Shown here: in pieces, positions 23,333 to 35,366 of the stretch | How positions within the stretch are numbered: the stretch's first letter is position 1 | Layout of the letters: each line of letters begins with the position of its first letter | DNA from: Neolentinus lepideus HHB14362 ss-1 | Lineage: Eukaryota > Basidiomycota > Agaricomycetes > Gloeophyllales > Gloeophyllaceae | DNA: 64,000 nt | Direction: 5' to 3' | NCBI GenBank assembly: GCA_001632425.1 | Contig: KV425561.1 | Coordinates: 248,001-312,000, forward strand | Notes under the pieces: model-generated | Database searches by the model: none | Seen by the model: the letters and a program-made list of their open reading frames with translations, nothing else | What the model was told of the DNA's origin: nothing | Position numbers and translations under genes: made by a program

Positions 23333-26300
23333 ATGCCGCCGTCCATCACGACGACTTTCTTGATTTTGTCAGTTTTGCTGCTGACACTGCCGTCGGGTAC
23401 GTATGCATTCGGTGCAGGCGATATTCCTGATTTTGCGTACTTGAACGGTGAGTTATCAGTGGCACATCTGAAAAACTAAAATCGAAGAGGAGTCCAATCT
23501 ACTAGACAAAGCCTTCCGGCATGGAGATATCGAGAATATCCTTACGGAGCTCGCAAAGACCGCCGGCGCGGGTGCAGCAGGTGGAGGACTTCTCGGCCTT
23601 GCACAAAATATCCTCAGTACAGCTGCGGGTGGCTCGAGATTCTCAAAGAGCGATGTGAAGAAGGTGTATTTTGTAAGTCACAGTATTATCCACATCAATA
23701 CAAGTCTTCATGCCGTGTTTAGGGTAACTGGCTGCGTGACTACTCTCAGGTGAGTAATTCTATGCTCGTAGTGTGACCTACGCATAGGCTCACTATTCAT
23801 AGGCCATGGATATCGGAGGACTGAGCAAGCTTACCGCTGATACGCTTGTCTTGATTATCGCTGTTCTCGGTTTCATGGTGCAGATGCTCAGTACAGCTTG
23901 TGAAACCCATTCACCCATCTTCGTTTTCGTAGACTTTCGGCTTCGCTACTCATGAATTCGAAGTCACTCCTGAGCGTCTTGGCGTATATTTACCAGTGGT
24001 AAGTGTTGTTTCGCGAATTTTCTCTCACATTATCCACTAAGCATCCCATTTTCGCCATAGGAACACATTGATAACCCGAAGTATGAAGATGTTATGTTCA
24101 GATCGAATCGTAATTAATTCCTCAACTTTAGGGGATATGCCGAGAAAGAGGGCGACGCCCGCGAATACCACCCGAAACTCCGTCCGCCAGTCGATCCGCG
24201 CGAGCTTGAGATTGACGAGCGCACGGGCATGAAGGTACTATCTACACACCGTATGCTTTCACCGCTCATCCCGATCTTTCACCAGAACTACATGGCCACC
24301 GAAGACGGCGAGTGGGATACCTCCACCGCGCACATCCGGCGCGTCTTCCACGCGTGCATTGAGCATGGGCGGCGCGCGAGAGGTAGAGACGGTCCCGATC
24401 TGTACGAAGCATACCGGCTCCTTGGTACAGGGCTGCATACCCTCGAGGATTTGCTTGCGCACAGTAATTGGTGCGAGCTGACCCTGAGGAAGATGGGTCA
24501 TGAGGAAGTGTTTTGTCATGTCGGAGATAATGGTGCGTTGCTTGTTATCTTTTCCTTGATGAGAGAAGGATAATTGATACTGGCCGGTGGGGTAGTGATT
24601 GTAAATACGCCGAAAGGACGAGCTCCGCCCCTTGTTACGGGCACTTTTGGGGGTGCTGATTTCTTGCACTCGTTAATGGGTGAGGCTACTGAGTAAGCTG
24701 TATACCCCAAGCCATCGAAACTTATCTGACATGCCGCTATCTAGTCACCTGAGCCAGACCAGCGTCGTTGACCTCTCCCAAAAGATGTCTGAGGCACAAG
24801 GCAAAGGAGACGCCATAGGCCCTCTCAAATCCCTTCTGTCCAAATTCTCACTGGGTGGCCATTCGTCGGACGAGGCAGACGACCTAGAAGCCAAGTCGAA
24901 GGCGTACACATTCAATCCCGATGATATCGCGCCGCCGGAGGTGCAGCAGCAACTGTGGGAGGTGTTGAAGTGGCGCGATGAGGTGATGAGGGCGATACTC
25001 CAGAAGATTGAGATGATACCGGGTTTGAGTGAATTGATCGACGGGGTGACGGATGCGCTGAATGCTTGTGAGTGCTTCTTTGATTTGGGCTTTAGGTGAT
25101 TTAGGGAGGAATTGATGGACTTGTATAGATGTGTATATGATTTTGGCACCTTGGTTGACAGTGAGTACTGAGCGTGAATGTCTTGCAGCTAAGTGTGGAT
25201 TTGACTGTTCTGTAGCCCATTCTCCAACAAGTCAGCTCGGTCCTTGGTGAAGGCAGCAAAGCCGTCATCGACTCCGATGACGAATATGAGGTAAATCCAT
25301 ATCTCACATGTATGTAACAATGCCTGATCGCACTATTATATAGGTTTTCAACAACCCGGATGCCTCCGACCCGTCTCACAGTCTGCTGTCTAAGGCTCGT
25401 AGCATAGCAAAGCGTGGTTGTAATTGTGCTCACGTTTATCCCTTAGGACCACTTCCAGCTGATCTTGAATGAGCCTGCAGGCAAGGTTGCCCAGGTCGTT
25501 GTGCAGTACGCTGTGAATTCGATCGTCCAGGTATGCGCCGCGGCCACTAATGAACATGTTGTTGACGGAGTGTGCATAGGCGTGGTATAACGAGAATGAA
25601 GATCCGGATCAAGTGATCAACAAAGTATGTTTCATCAATCTACTCGGTTCATCCCCTCACGCCTCGCGCTCTGCGTAGATCCTCGAGGCTTTCCACCACC
25701 CGTACTACGCCGACAACTCCTCGCAGATCCAGCACGCGATGTTCACCGCGATGGATAAGTGGTTCGGCAGCCTCGGCTCGGAGGAGGGGCAGCAGGTCAT
25801 CCATGCACTCACGAAGGAGAGCGTGAGGGAGGGAAAGAACAAGAGGCTGGGTTCGGATGATGGGACGACTGCGACTGCTGGTGATGGCTACGGTGGACAA
25901 CAAAGCGGGTATGGACAGCAGAGTGGGTATGGACAACAGGGACAACATATAAGTCAGCAGCAGCAGCCTAGATATGCCAGACAGCAGGATGGTGAGTATG
26001 GAGGTAATGGTCTAGAAAGCGGTACGGTATCCTGTCCATTTTCTCCCCGAGGCAGAAGCTAATATTTATGCCAGGCGGACGTCATACTCCCACCTACGAT
26101 GCGGAGACGCAAGAGCATTCAAAATACAGCTCGCGGCGACAGGAAGAGGACTCGTACCAGTCTGGCGGGGCTGAGCGGACGTATGGTAGCAGCTATAACG
26201 AGGACACGCCCGGAGAGAGCTACGGTCGCCGTCGGCAGGATGTTGAAGGTGGCTATGATCCATCGTACAGGAGACAGGAAGGGAATAGTGGACACCAGGA

Positions 26301-26970
26301 GAGCTACGGCGAACCCCAAGAGGGATATAGTGGCAGACGGGAGAACTACAGTGGCAGCAAGGAGTATCTGAACAACGAGGCAGACTATGGAGACGATCAA
26401 GAGTCAATACCGCCTCGTCATCGCCATAAATACCATGGACGCGGAGAGGACGAAGACTTGTATGGCGGACACCAGTACGACTCCCAGCGCACGTACGGAA
26501 GCAGTTATAGCGAAGAGACTCCCCGGGAGTCGTACGGTCGGCCCCGCGATGAGAGCGGGTACAGGCCATCGTATGAGCAGCCATCTGAGTACAGCTCTGG
26601 TAAGGGGGGATACGAACGGCAAGAGGGTTACGGGGGACAAGAGGAGTACTGCCGACAGAGTGCGCTACAAGCGGAAGAGCGCATGTATGGTTCTGGGCGC
26701 GAGGAAGGGTATGGTGGTGGACGTCCTGGCTATGGAAGGGTGGAGCAGCGCGGGTACGAGGGTGGGCGCATGACTGGCGGCGAGTATGGCGGGAGTGAAC
26801 GAGGCGAAGGTGGCTATGGAGATGAGGAAGGATATAGTGGGGACAGTCAGGAGACTTTCGGGGCTGAGAGGCTGGCGCTGAATGACAATGAGGAAGGTGG
26901 TTATGGACGTAGTAGAAGGGAGGGGTACGGTGGTGGATACGGCGAGAATGAATACGAGAAAGGATATTGA
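23333..26970 (+). CDS. het-c: HET-C heterokaryon incompatibility family protein
   Basis: A multi-exon gene starting at 23333 (not the upstream TTG/GTG frame). Residues 1-25 form a signal peptide (TTTFLILSVLLLTLPSG) followed by FGAGDIPDFAYLNDKAFRHG, the near-invariant HET-C N-terminus. Further conserved blocks are VYFGNWLRDYSQAMDIGGL, FATHEFEVTPERLGVY, GTGLHTLEDLLAHSNWCEL and HPYYADNSSQIQHAMF. The last exons (from about 25,860) code for a long Tyr/Gly/Arg/Glu-rich tail with GYGQQSGYGQQ and repeated RQEGY units, ending at 26970. In ascomycetes HET-C alleles decide whether fused hyphae survive, and the glycine-rich C-terminus is a known family trait. A role in non-self recognition here is inferred. 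First exons are 23333..23447 and 23506..23672, with typical short introns throughout. Confidence 0.92.
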
Positions 26971-27119
26971 TCGAAGGAAGAAGTAATGTAGATACATTCA
27001 GAGCAATAGATGTGACAGTACCATGCATACTGGCAAGAACGAGACCCGCAGGGGGAAATGGACAATGGTCGAGCAAATAGTCAAAACCAAAGAAAACTGA
27101 GGTCTGAGAGCCTTCAGTT

Positions 27120-28797
27120 TCATATGCTCTGGATAGGAAGTGTACCGTTGGTTGCAAGGCTTACTGGAGACACCGTCACAGTCCACCATGGATTCAGACA
27201 GCATACTCCGCCATAGAGCCTATTTTTCTCAATCTCGGGTAAAGGTTCGTCACTGGTCCCTGCATGGCCGATTGCCATGCTAGACTCTCCTGTAATCCAC
27301 TTGTTTCCCCAGTACATAGTGGGGAAGTGCCATTCATCTACAAGGTCCACAATTGTCTGCAAGTGACCATACGTAGAAGGGATTGTATGCGCGGGAGTAA
27401 AATGCCCCACCATGGTGATCAGAATGACACCTAAGGTCGCAAGGACTGTGATGTATAGTATCTATAAAAATTACCGTTTACCGTGATTAGCAACGACACA
27501 AGGTGCAAAGGATCCTTCGGCTTACAGGAAGAGGCCGAACCTGGAATCCGGCCACTGCATCAACACGGATAGCAAGGCCAAAGAGCCAATGGATAATTGG
27601 TTCCGCCATGTGGATAACAAAAGTTTGCCAATTCAGAAAGAACATCTTGAACACAGTCAACTTGCGAATTCTCGCTAACCACCGTTTCCTAACGGTCGCC
27701 GACAGCGCGGTTGGATCTTCCCTGCGATCCAAGGCCTTCCAGACATATTCATCTCTAGTCAGCCCAACCAGCATTTGCGCCGCCGTCACACCAGTGGTCA
27801 CAATCCCACCTTGAAATCCAAGCAAGATACCCATTCCCCACAAAACACCAGCTACTGGTGCTTCTCCCGTCCACTGGAACTGCATGGCACTTGCTGTTGA
27901 CCCCTGCGTGCCAGACAGCACCATCCCTGAAATGATAAGGCACCAGTAGTATCCCGCTGCGACGAGCATCCAGATATACATGGTGAATCGGCGGAACTGA
28001 GGGTGGGACTTCCAGGCAGACTCCTGGCGTGCACGGGGCTTAAGAGGTTGGGTCCTGGTGCATCGGTCATACAGCGAGTGCATGCAACGACCAGGCCTTC
28101 TGACAAGCCTGTGAGAGGCGACGAGTGCTGCAGCCGTGTCCAACGGTGATTGGCTCCAAGACAGTATTTCTGTTGTGCATATCGCAATGGTAGATATCGT
28201 GACCTGGATGAGGACGACAATGCCCAGAATGATCAATGCCACGGAAGAAAGTACTGTGTTGTGCCTGACTCCATCGGTCTGGGTATCTGTGACATTTAAT
28301 AGCAGCATTGAACTGGATGCGTAGGTTATTGCCAGCGTGACGGCCATGACGGTGTTCGCCACTAGCCCATTCGCTGACCACCAGTTGTACGACGACTTCA
28401 GGAACCGCAGATTCGAGTTGAACTCGAGGCGTATCTCCCCCGTCTGGACATCGTTCTCTGAGGCCAGCTTCCACCTCAACGCTGTTTCGTGGGCAGAACC
28501 AGCAGCACCCACGGTGAATTTCACTAGGATGACATTGATGAAGAATAGGACTGCCTCTCGTAGGAAAGGAATGGTGATGTTCAGGAGAACATTCCCCTCG
28601 GCGGATATGCCAAGGGATGAAGGAAGTAACTGTAGTCTGCAGAGGGCTCCCATGATGATGCAGGTGCACCCGAAGAGATATCCAACAATGATACCAGCGA
28701 TGGAGACGTTGCGCGAGGTGATCCCCTTGTCATATGCTGCCACGCCCAGGTGGGGGGTGTCATTCTCTAAAGCTTCATATTTTATCTCGGCGTGCAT
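27120..28797 (-). CDS. Orphan integral membrane protein, about 8 TM segments
   Basis: Complement of exons 27526..28797 and 27120..27461, 537 residues, joined by a 64-nt intron (donor GTAAGC, acceptor TTATAG). I chose the ATG at 28797 (MHAEIKYEALEND); the frame runs further up but without a good start. Hydrophobic segments include SIAGIIVGYLFGCTCIIMG, LVANTVMAVTLAITYASSSM, VALIILGIVVLIQVTISTIA, YIWMLVAAGYYWCLIISGMV, GVLWGMGILLGFQGGIVTTG and ILYITVLATLGVILITMVG. The C-terminal tail is Trp/Cys-rich (GGVCCLNPWWTVTV). It looks like one of the large fungal families of membrane proteins of unknown function. I do not recognise a transporter or enzyme signature. Confidence 0.75.
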
Positions 28798-29417
28798 ACT
28801 GACAGAACGTGCATCAACATTCCTGTAGTACAAATCATTTCCAATTAAATCAAGATATAACACACACCTGTAAGGTGACCTGCTCGTCTCTCGGTGCTGG
28901 ACCGATGCTCTCCTACTGTTTATACGTCTTGTCACATCGGCAGCATTTGCGAGACATTGACAGACCAAGCACAAGGCCGATTCATATCATTATTAACAGG
29001 TGTTATGCGCGAGGCAAGACGTGTGACTCTATGAGACGCTCACTCCAAGTTCCGATGTCGCACACCTTCAACTTTGCTGATACTGTGATAGAGTATTAAT
29101 ATGAGTGTAGAGGATCGTATGGAAGGTCGACCGGACCCATCGGCTATTTTTGCATGAGGCTGCACAGACTCAGAGTCCAAATACTTCCTTACATTGTTTC
29201 TGGAAACCTGTCACTGGCTATAACTAGCCTATGAGTCATGGGCCTGAGCGCTGAGCTAGAAACTGAGCCTATCCAATGGATGTTAGTATGAAATGGGCTA
29301 TTGGAAAACGGTGGGCCCTGTCATCCACTCGATAGCATTACCGCCTCCCTGCAAAACAGATATCTCTGTGCTGGCAGTCGTACCGGTATTTTCACCTTAA
29401 TTGCATCTGTACGTCAG

Positions 29418-29852
29418 TTACCAGGTCCTGGTCTGAGTCATGGTGCGGGATATACGAGATGGTTTCAGTACATACATTCTTCCATGAATCACGCAGCTGC
29501 TGGCATCCATCATATTGACATGAGCTCCAGTAATCGCAGGCGCGGATCGTGGAATGATTCTCCGTTGGGCATCTAATAATGAAGAAGTTAGCATACAACA
29601 AGGTACATTGTCAGATTCTGTATGCATTGTCTGCGCTACTTGTAACTTCTCCTCCAATCGGGTGTTGATCCTGCCGCGATAGCGCGAGGATATTCGTCGG
29701 GCCAATAATGTTAATGAACAGCAGACAGCGGCGACGATGGTCGAGTATCTACTTCGGTCAGTCGGTAGAATGTCATCTCCATCATCGTCTAGGCATTTCA
29801 GCTTCCGATAGTGCTTTCCTTCGCCGATCTTGTATCGATCTTGAGGAGGCAT
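29418..29852 (-). pseudogene. Possible gene fragment, unknown function
   Basis: An ATG at 29852 opens a minus-strand frame that looks protein-like (MPPQDRYKIGEGKHYRKLK, DDDGDDILPTDRSRY, LEEKLQ). After LEEKLQ a GTAGCG..TTATTAG interval of about 67 nt could be an intron. No family is recognised, no domain is complete and the 3' end is unclear. It may be a decayed or fast-evolving gene, or chance. Confidence 0.2.
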
Positions 29853-30244
29853 GCTAAATCTTGTGCGATCGAAGGCACCCAGCCCGATCCCCAAATGCTT
29901 CGAGATTCTGATAATTAGATACGTAATGTCTTATCCTGCGAAATCTGGAGAGCAACTTATACTGGGGAATGGACAGTCCGGCTTACTAGTCGGCGGTCGG
30001 GCAGTTTTGGCGGCGGCACTCGAGAGTCGAACTCTGTGAGTATTGTCAGCGATGGCGGCGACTCTAGCTGCACTCGTGCTGAGCTAACTCAACTTTCAAC
30101 TGTTTCATTGGCCTTACCTCTATTGGTGCAATTCAGCTCGGTTTGCTGTGTTCGGTAGCGAGGCGCGGCGGTTACCATAAGAAGGGAGAGCGGGACCCCT
30201 TTACGCCACAATAAAATGACCGTGATGTCCGTCGCGCTGTCCAA

Positions 30245-30274
30245 CATCAAATATCATCAAATAGCATCAAATAC
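30245..30274. repeat. Three tandem copies of a 10-nt unit
   Basis: The unit CATCAAATA plus one variable base (T, G, C) occurs three times in a row. It lies in non-coding DNA. Function unknown; it may be a protein-binding array or slippage. Confidence 0.7.
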
Positions 30275-30543
30275 GGTCATATTAGTTTCGGACTGTCCGT
30301 ACCCCAGTAGCTTATTTGTTCTGTAGATCTGAAACCTGATACGGAGGCGACGAACCTGTGAGTAATTGTATATATCCACATTCAATAATACTGTTCTGCT
30401 CCATTAGGAGTTTGTTATGTTCAGTGCGACGCCTAAGACGATACAGCTAACGACTGGTATTACAGTGCATGGTACTCAATCGTTATTAGTAAACGTGATT
30501 AATGATATCTATAGGGTGTGACATCGACATTATTACAGTTTTG

Positions 30544-30879
30544 TTATTTGCCTAAACATTTTGGCAGCTTCAAGTTGAAGGTTTCACGGCAAATGCGTCG
30601 TGCCCTTCCGCAATTGATGGGTTCGTAAATGCTTCCAGTTGCCTCTTCGTCTTTGGTTAAGTCCAGGGGACTAATGTGCCAGCGTAGATTCTCTGTGGCT
30701 GGCGTTGTCTCTGACTTGATGAACCGGACTCTATTGTTGTCAAGTCCTGCAATGCTAAGCGACAGGTATCGTCTCATTCGCCAAGGAGTCGTCATGTCAT
30801 ATTTGACTTCAAACCATACGACGATTGGTACGCATGGCAATCGATGATCTGGATCGACACAGCAATATTCAAAACTGGC
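30544..30879 (-). pseudogene. Possible last exon of an unknown gene or gene relic
   Basis: A clean acceptor (CCAGACAG) opens a 111-codon frame that ends at 30544, with plausible protein content (CCVDPDHRLPCVPIVVWFE, LSLSIAGLDNNRVRF, RRICRETFNLKLP). A possible donor (GTAGAG) lies 55 nt upstream, but I could not find a convincing first exon in the 0.2 kb before the divergent gene at 31074. No family is recognised. It could be the end of a small gene or a relic. Confidence 0.25.
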
Positions 30880-31073
30880 CTGTCTGGATCTTCAGATAGC
30901 ACCCGAAAGCAGGAGACGTCCGCGTGCAACTCTACCTCATTCGGCTATTCGGTCGCTGATGACCCGAAGTCGTCCAATGTCGCTTAAATACAAGCTTCGT
31001 TTTTGCCAAATTTTATTAGAGGAATGGCGGACCCCAGTGACATCGCCTTTTCCTCTGGTTTGTAGTGGACGGA

Positions 31074-32407
31074 CATGACTGTTCCTCAACCATCGACCTC
31101 TACGTTGCGGAGTAAGTTCAGGCCAAAATGACTGTTAGATTCAAGGTGTTCTGACGAGCGCACGCCACCCGCTCAGCCGTCGTAACAACCTTCGCAGGGG
31201 TGGCAGTTATCTCCACCATCTTCAGAATATGTTACCGGTTAAAGATCCGCCGCTTTTGGTGGGACGACGGTTGGGCTGCCATGTCTGTTGCGGCGCAATT
31301 CGTTCTCCTCGTAAATCTATGGATTAGGACTGATACGCCAGGTAACACGTACTTTAACTCATCTTCACAGCTCCGGCTGATGCGCTTTTCAGATGTTGGC
31401 CCTCTCCATCAATCAAAGGGGAACCGTATCATAGCGTACTGGCTTGTTTCTCTCTCGTTCACCTTCACGCTATGGTAAGTACCTTTCCTTCTGTTTTTCT
31501 AACCTCCCCGGCCAATCGACCTATGCAGGTCGGCTCGGATGAGCCAGCTCTTTTCGGTTGTCCGTATCATCCCTGAAATCATGAGGATGCGCAAGATTGC
31601 ATACGGTATAGCAGGTCTATTCGGAGCGATGTGGACAACCTTGATCATCCAGAAAGTGTACATCTGCAAGAGGGACACGTCCTGGTACAGAGAGGCAAAG
31701 CCTCAGTGCCATCTTGGCCACGCTGTCGCCAGTACCGAGTTAGCCAGTGAGTCATGAACTAGTCACTTTATGTACCGTTCACTGTAAGCCTTGACAGCGG
31801 ACTTCATCTCGGACGCAATGTTGGTCGTGGTGCCCCTCAGGCTACTTTGGAGAGTCTCCATGCACCGTTCCCAACGCAAGCTGTTGTTCTCTGTCTTCTC
31901 TGCGAGCATTTTGACGACTATCGTCAGTGCCGTTCACGCATACTTTGTGCTCGGCCCGTCCGGTCTCCTGGAGGCCACAACAGCCAACGTAGAGGTACAT
32001 TCTTGCACTGCGTATAAAGGGTATTTGTCTCACTAAGAGCACATTCACCATAGGCATCTGTCTCGCTCATCGTCGCCAATCTCGCCGTTATCGTGACTTA
32101 CCTCTACCGGCTCATCCGCGGCGAGAGAGACCTTGAAAACACCGTCTACATCTCCGACGGATCCTCCAGCCGCAGCCTCTCCTTCGCCATGAAGCGTGTC
32201 ACCGGCTCGAACAAGAAGACGAGCACGCAGGGGGGTCAGATCTCTGCTTTGCGATTCGGCAAGGACCCTGATGCGGAGGATGACCTCGACGACGGGTTCG
32301 TCAAGTCGATCCACCCTCTCGACAACGCCCCACATGTGTTCATCACGCAGGAGACGTTCATGTCAAGAGATAGCGGAGATGTCAAAATCAGCCCTAAGCC
32401 GTTGTAA
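31074..32407 (+). CDS. Fungal rhodopsin-like seven-TM membrane protein
   Basis: Six exons (31074..31110, 31177..31341, 31393..31474, 31529..31746, 31798..31994, 32054..32407) give 350 residues in frame. The family landmarks are present: RLKIRRFWWDDGWAA after the first TM, SFTFTLWSARMSQLFSVVRI, a Cys/Trp loop, then ADFISDAMLVVVPLRLLW. The hydrophobic part ends near TYLYRLIRG and a charged cytosolic tail of about 100 residues follows. These proteins resemble the PTH11/CFEM rhodopsin domain of fungi and probably sense or signal at the plasma membrane. No CFEM cysteine domain is present, and I see no retinal-binding lysine motif, so a light role is not supported. Intron 31342..31392 is stop-free and 3n in length. 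Confidence 0.85.
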
Positions 32408-32942
32408 CGAGGGTTTGCGGCCGCATCGAGCTTGTGCTTAAATTATTGGATCCGGTTTATGTCCGATTTGTTTTATGTGTCCTCGTGATCCCGCTTTTTT
32501 CTCTTGAACTACTGTGTCACCCAAATGTCACCGGTGTTGTACGTTACGTAACCTGTCTTCCTTTGCGCTTAAGTTATAACAATTGTTTCTTCCGGGTTTA
32601 TCCTACGTATGATCAGACTATAGGAGCATAAGACGCGCCACTTCCGTCCCATCACATTCATCTCGCAGATACGTGCAACTACGCAGATAACGCTACCCAG
32701 ATACATCCATGATCCAGAAAGCCAGTGCCAATCCAACCAGACAATCGTGAAATCCATTAACGTCCTTTTACCACATGTATACAAGAATAGTGTTGCAAGG
32801 CGGTATGTGTCTGCCTCTGCAGATTGTCCTCCACGTCAGAATAGCAAATAACATTAAGTTAGTCTGATAAATTAAGGTAGCAAGAGTACTTGGGGTCAGA
32901 CTGTCCTGACCAGCCAACTAGAAGAGCAACATCAGCTTAGGA
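32408..32942. other. Convergent intergenic region
   Basis: It holds the 3' flanks of the rhodopsin-like gene and of the FAD oxidase, whose stop is at 32943. It is AT-rich and contains no supported gene. Confidence 0.4.
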
Positions 32943-35366
32943 TTATACGGAATGCAGCAGACTCTCGAGCGTACCACAAGTCCAGCAGTCTAGGAGACCG
33001 TAGGGATCGCTAAGGGCAGGTCATAAGCACTTAAACATCTACCGCACAAATTCAGACTCACTATTTGTTCTTGATGGAAAGAAGCTGGTTGTAGTTAGAT
33101 CCCCAGAACGAATCTATAAGCCTCGGGTCAGTACACTGGCTGTGAAGGCATAGACAAACACACGTACGCTCGTAGTCAGGTTCATACACCAGACCCTCGT
33201 TCATGTAAGCCCCAGAGTCGGGTGCAATGGCACGTAACGTAGCGACGATGTCGTTGCCAGTCTGGTACGCGGCCTTCTTCTCATCCAGTGTGCTGTTGAA
33301 CGTGAATAACGTGTGGAACGATAACTAACACGCATAAGCCCGAGCTCGACAGACATAGAAGGGAAAGGATGAGCGATTACTTACGTGCCACAGCGAATCA
33401 TACCACACTGGGTTGATGCTGGTCGCGCCAGCGGTCTGATTGTACAGGAAGGGCGTGCCAACGACGATGTATGGATTCGCAGAGGGGAGCATGTTGATAA
33501 GGGCATCGAGGATCTGCTGCTTACCCTCGTTCGTCTGGAACAGCGCGGAGGGCATGAGGCGGCTGCCAAGCAGGTATTCTTGGCCGACGGCCTACAAGTT
33601 CTGGAGTGAGCAGAAGATAATGAATGCGAGGGAGGATGGCTTACACTCTGGGCGGAGATAACATACTTCGCGAAAAACGCGTACCAGGAAGGTAGAGTCT
33701 CGATCACGACGGAGCCACCTTGAGCCGTAACGTAGTCACTAGCCTCTTGCAGAGACTCCTTGGCCTCGTCCAGGCTTAGGAGGGGCGTGACGTTGATCAA
33801 GTTAGCAGGCTGCGCGGCTCTACAGTTAGAATTTTACTTTCTAAATAAGTGAATGAATGCTTATGACATACCCCGATATGACCTCCCCAACCTTCCGTGC
33901 CCCACTTGTAGGAGCTGTTCACGACGATACTGAGCCAGCCGTGGGTGTTGGTCGAGTTGGCGGTGAAGTTCAGAGAGGCACTGGCCAGTCGCATTGACAC
34001 ATCAAGTCACGGTCACTAAAAATGGAATGCACGACTTACACCTGAATAGGAATGGGGTTTGGCTCCACTCTGTGCGTGGACTCCAAGACGACACCAAATG
34101 TGCCACCACCACCGCCTCGGAGAGCCCAGAACAGGTCGGTGTTCTGGCACTCGTTGGCAATGCGGTAGATACCGTCGGGGGTGACGATCTTGAATTGAAG
34201 CTAAGGGAATTGGTGAATGTTCAAGCGGAAAGGATGTTTATTAGAATACTTACCACACGGTCAACGCCAAGGCCATACACAGGGGTCAGTATTGAGTGCC
34301 CGCCGCCCTGTAGATATCAGGCGTAAGTCTGCTCATTATTGTCTAGATAGTGAGATGGTGATTGTACGGACCATAGCCCATCCGCCGCTGACACCGACGG
34401 TCTGATGGTACCCGCCAATAATGGTGAAGTTGTTTGCATCGGCATATTCGTAGGCAGTCTGCCAGCCCACACCAGCCTGCAGTAGTCTAATCTTAGAATC
34501 AGCTATACGACATAGGCACACGCAGTGCTTACGCCGGCGGTCATTGCGGCATATGAGTTGGACGTGGGGCATCCCCAGGGGACGAAATTCTTCGACCATG
34601 ACATCTGCCAGAAATTATGATCAGCGGTGAGAAACACATACAACTGGTGAATTATTCACATCCTGCAGGTTGTGCATCTACAATCATCGGTTAGTGAAGA
34701 GACGCGGCTTTGAAGGAGAGTAATTTACCCATAGCGCAAGGGCACCCTTCTGACTTGAGCGGCCCTTGTAGTCGTGTCCAGAGTTCTTGATGACCAGCGG
34801 TGTCTTCGTCAATGCAGAAAACGTATAGGCAGCTTGCACATCAAATGCAGAGCGAACATCAATCTGATGATGGAGGATCAGTGATCGGCGAAATTGACGC
34901 GCTGCCGAAAGTACCCACGTAATGAGGTGCAATGCTACCCTGCGAGCAATTGTACTGCTGCCATGCCTGCGGGTTAGATGGATCGCTAGAATCCAAGATA
35001 CATTGTTCCGATGTACTTTGGCAAGTTTCCCAGTGCGACTGTGATGATTGATATAGCGACATGGAACGCATATGAGGATATGTTTATGCCTACCATCATA
35101 TAGTCACCGAAGTTGGCCACGCGGTAGGTGGGGGAAGTGTAACCTGCTTCCACCGCTGCGCACGCACTGTCGTTCCGCTGGTTGAGCTGTCCGTCGTAGT
35201 AGGAGAAGCATGGCAAAGCGATAGGTTTCGCCTCGCTGAGCCGACCGCCCACGGCCTGGCTGAGCACGGTCCAAGCATCGCTAGGGAACGACTCCGTGCT
35301 TGCATGGACGTTGGCAGCACCGAAAGCTAGAACAGTAGTAAGGAGTGTCAAGCACCCACCAGCCAT
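32943..35366 (-). CDS. Secreted FAD-linked oxidase, BBE/VAO family
   Basis: Complement of fourteen exons (35094..35366, 34919..35038, 34729..34863, 34660..34677, 34533..34604, 34372..34476, 34254..34307, 34040..34200, 33872..33980, 33645..33809, 33385..33591, 33168..33324, 33062..33113, 32943..33009) gives 564 residues. The start [20 protein letters not shown] is a signal peptide. The PCMH-type FAD domain has [12 protein letters not shown], whose His is the usual covalent FAD site. The second, Cys-type attachment position reads GGYHQTVG, so flavin is probably bound through one bond. The C-terminus [16 protein letters not shown] is the BBE signature. Such enzymes oxidise alcohols, sugars or alkaloid-like substrates outside the cell; the substrate is unknown. 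The fourth exon is only 18 nt. Confidence 0.92.

Larger units (their letters stand above)
28798..31073. other. 2.3-kb region with weak gene remnants only
   Basis: No gene can be modelled with confidence. It contains two protein-like minus-strand stretches (listed separately), a 3 x 10-nt tandem repeat near 30,250, and AT-rich DNA. The right end holds the promoter of the rhodopsin-like gene that starts at 31074. Confidence 0.4.

Noticed and set aside
26066..27157. 363-codon minus frame over the HET-C tail
   Set aside because: A shadow of the repetitive Tyr/Gly/Arg coding sequence; His/Ser-rich composition without motif.
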